NCBI GenBank assembly: GCA_011947345.1
Contig: JAAVTG010000528.1
Span: 186,001 to 250,000 of the forward strand
Source: Phytophthora quininea
Lineage: Eukaryota; Oomycota; Peronosporomycetes; Peronosporales; Peronosporaceae
Direction: 5' to 3'
Length of the DNA stretch: 64,000 bases
Below, piece after piece: positions 62,860 through 64,000 of the stretch. Each line of letters starts with the position of its first letter. Position 1 is the first letter of the stretch. Both the position numbers and the translations under genes were made by a program. The notes below the pieces were generated by a model. That model was not told the DNA's origin, made no database searches, and saw only the letters and a program-made list of their open reading frames with translations.

Positions 62860-63729
62860 ATGTCGACTTCCGGCAGCTCAAGCCCCAACTCCAGCGTCGC
62901 AGGCGTAGCGGAGACCGTGATCAAGACCACGAGCTCCAACACTGGCGACTCGTGCATGTGGTACGCCGACAGCAACTGCACGCAGCCTCGCACCGGGTAC
63001 GACTGTCTCAACACGCTGCTCTCGACCGACGAGTGCGCCATCGACCCGGACGGAGCGTGCGTCAGCATGTCGGTCTACAAGCAGTACCTGGAGGAAAGAC
63101 AGTACTATGAACCGATCAAACGCTACTTCCCAGCCGCCAACTACACGTACTGCAGTGCCAACGACTCGATCTGCTCTACGTGCGTCAACGAGTGGACTTC
63201 TAACTACGAGAACTACGGAAGTGTGGGGACGACGACGTACTGCAAAGGAACCGACGGCTGCGTCTGCGTCGCGGCCTGTGAGCTGCCGGACTGGCAGCAG
63301 ACAGTGATCGACTACGAGTGCAGCTACGTCACCACCTCGTCCGACACGTTTTCGTCGGGCACGAGAATCTGCATCATAATCGCCATGGCCGTCTGTGTCT
63401 GGATGGTCCTCGCTGCGTTGGGCATTCGGCGGTGTCTCCGCCACGCCATCCCGCAGCGGTTTGCTGGACCTGGTTCAATCCCTCGACCGCCACCGTCAGG
63501 ACCGCAACTGAATTTGACAGCGTGGAAATCAATGAGAGAGAAGCTCATTGAGACAGAGCACACGTTTGTGAAGGGGAACACTGCAAGACTCGACACCACT
63601 GCACGAAGCACTGAAGCGTTAGCAACAGCGCCTGAAGTGACGGTGCAAGTGGGTCCACCACCACAACGACCAGCTCCAGCGTCGCCCAGAAGAGACGAAG
63701 GAGCGTACTACATGGCTGCTCAGATGTGA
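62860..63729 (+). CDS. Cysteine-rich single-pass membrane protein, paralogue 4
   Basis: The ATG at 62860 gives MSTSGSSSPNSSVAGVAE. The open frame upstream to 62596 is not used because it lacks similarity to the paralogues. The Cys-rich domain has DSCMWYADSNC, RTGYDCLN (third Cys replaced by Gly, leaving 13), YFPAANYTYC, GTDGCVCVAACELPDW and DYEC. The helix is ICIIIAMAVCVWMVLAALGI. The tail has GPQLNLTAWKSMREKLIETE and a Pro/Thr-rich end, without an intron. 289 residues, intact. Confidence 0.75.
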   Translation: MSTSGSSSPNSSVAGVAETVIKTTSSNTGDSCMWYADSNCTQPRTGYDCLNTLLSTDECAIDPDGACVSMSVYKQYLEERQYYEPIKRYFPAANYTYCSANDSICSTCVNEWTSNYENYGSVGTTTYCKGTDGCVCVAACELPDWQQTVIDYECSYVTTSSDTFSSGTRICIIIAMAVCVWMVLAALGIRRCLRHAIPQRFAGPGSIPRPPPSGPQLNLTAWKSMREKLIETEHTFVKGNTARLDTTARSTEALATAPEVTVQVGPPPQRPAPASPRRDEGAYYMAAQM

Positions 63730-63971
63730 ACGCTAGTAAGCCGGAAAATATTTTATTGCTATCGAATTTGCATGTCTTCGCATTGACTGAGAGCTCTTGC
63801 CGAGGAAGATAAGTCGTCAGATGGAGTTAAGTCGGCGTATTTCGCCGATTTAGCTGTGTCATGTTGAAGTTGGCGGCACCACGGAGCTCCTCACGCCGAA
63901 GAAACCTTGGCGGTGCCGATGGCGACACAACCGTAGTCACGTCGGACTAGTCACTTCGAAAGAACTTCGCC
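63730..63971. other. Intergenic region before a fifth paralogue
   Basis: No ORF. It is presumably the promoter of the gene starting at 63972. Confidence 0.3.
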
Positions 63972-64000
63972 ATGAGCGGCAGCGGCAGCAACTCCGGGAG
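63972..64000 (+). CDS. Probable start of a fifth cysteine-rich membrane paralogue (cut by window end)
   Basis: The ATG at 63972 gives MSGSGSNSG, like the Ser-rich starts of paralogues 1 and 4, at a similar spacing after paralogue 4. Only nine codons are visible. Confidence 0.4.

Noticed and set aside
1..64000. tRNA, rRNA or CRISPR loci
   Set aside because: No cloverleaf-like sequence, rRNA core or regularly spaced repeat was seen by eye; a covariance-model scan would settle tRNAs.

Overview
The window looks like nuclear DNA of a plant-pathogenic oomycete, most likely Phytophthora or a close relative. This is inference from short GT..AG introns with CTAAC/CTAAT branch points, RxLR-dEER effector remnants, an atypical bZIP gene, and the mix of transposon families. 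I cannot name the species. I see no rRNA, tRNA or CRISPR.

Positions 1-34300 are nested DNA transposons. A truncated PIF/Harbinger transposase (1-929, minus) is followed by a decayed piggyBac-like element (about 1528-12034). A 6-kb Mutator-like element, element A (5923-11879), is inserted in it. A related element B (15819-21662) has a perfect 9-bp target duplication. A and B share one layout: a SWIM-type MULE transposase and a ULP1-like cysteine protease on the plus strand, and a small coiled-coil ORF converging from the minus strand. Each carries its own 9-base word (TATGGTTGC in A, CAATGGTGA in B) in its terminal repeats, in introns, and in a cluster at the same place in the transposase tail. 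Two simpler MULEs follow: C (22104-24956) and D (27683-31020), both with long terminal inverted repeats. A DNA-binding-like ORF and a ULP1 domain (25032-27019), a POT transporter fragment, and two pogo-like transposases in opposite orientations complete this part.

Between and after these lies a segmental duplication. Copy A is about 12530-15455. Copy B is 34310-35445 plus 50449-52245. Each copy holds broken RxLR-type effector remnants and an atypical bZIP gene. Copy B is split by a Ty3/Gypsy retrotransposon (35446-50448, minus), whose 5' LTR is itself split by an APE-type LINE with an OTU-like domain (40939-50341, plus). Target duplications at each level give the order: duplication, then Gypsy, then LINE.

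From 52.5 kb to the end the DNA is gene-like. It holds a family of cysteine-rich single-pass membrane proteins (one minus-strand member, three plus-strand members and the start of a fifth at the window edge), an intact ABHD1/3-like alpha/beta hydrolase, and two decayed copies of a TPR-containing protein.
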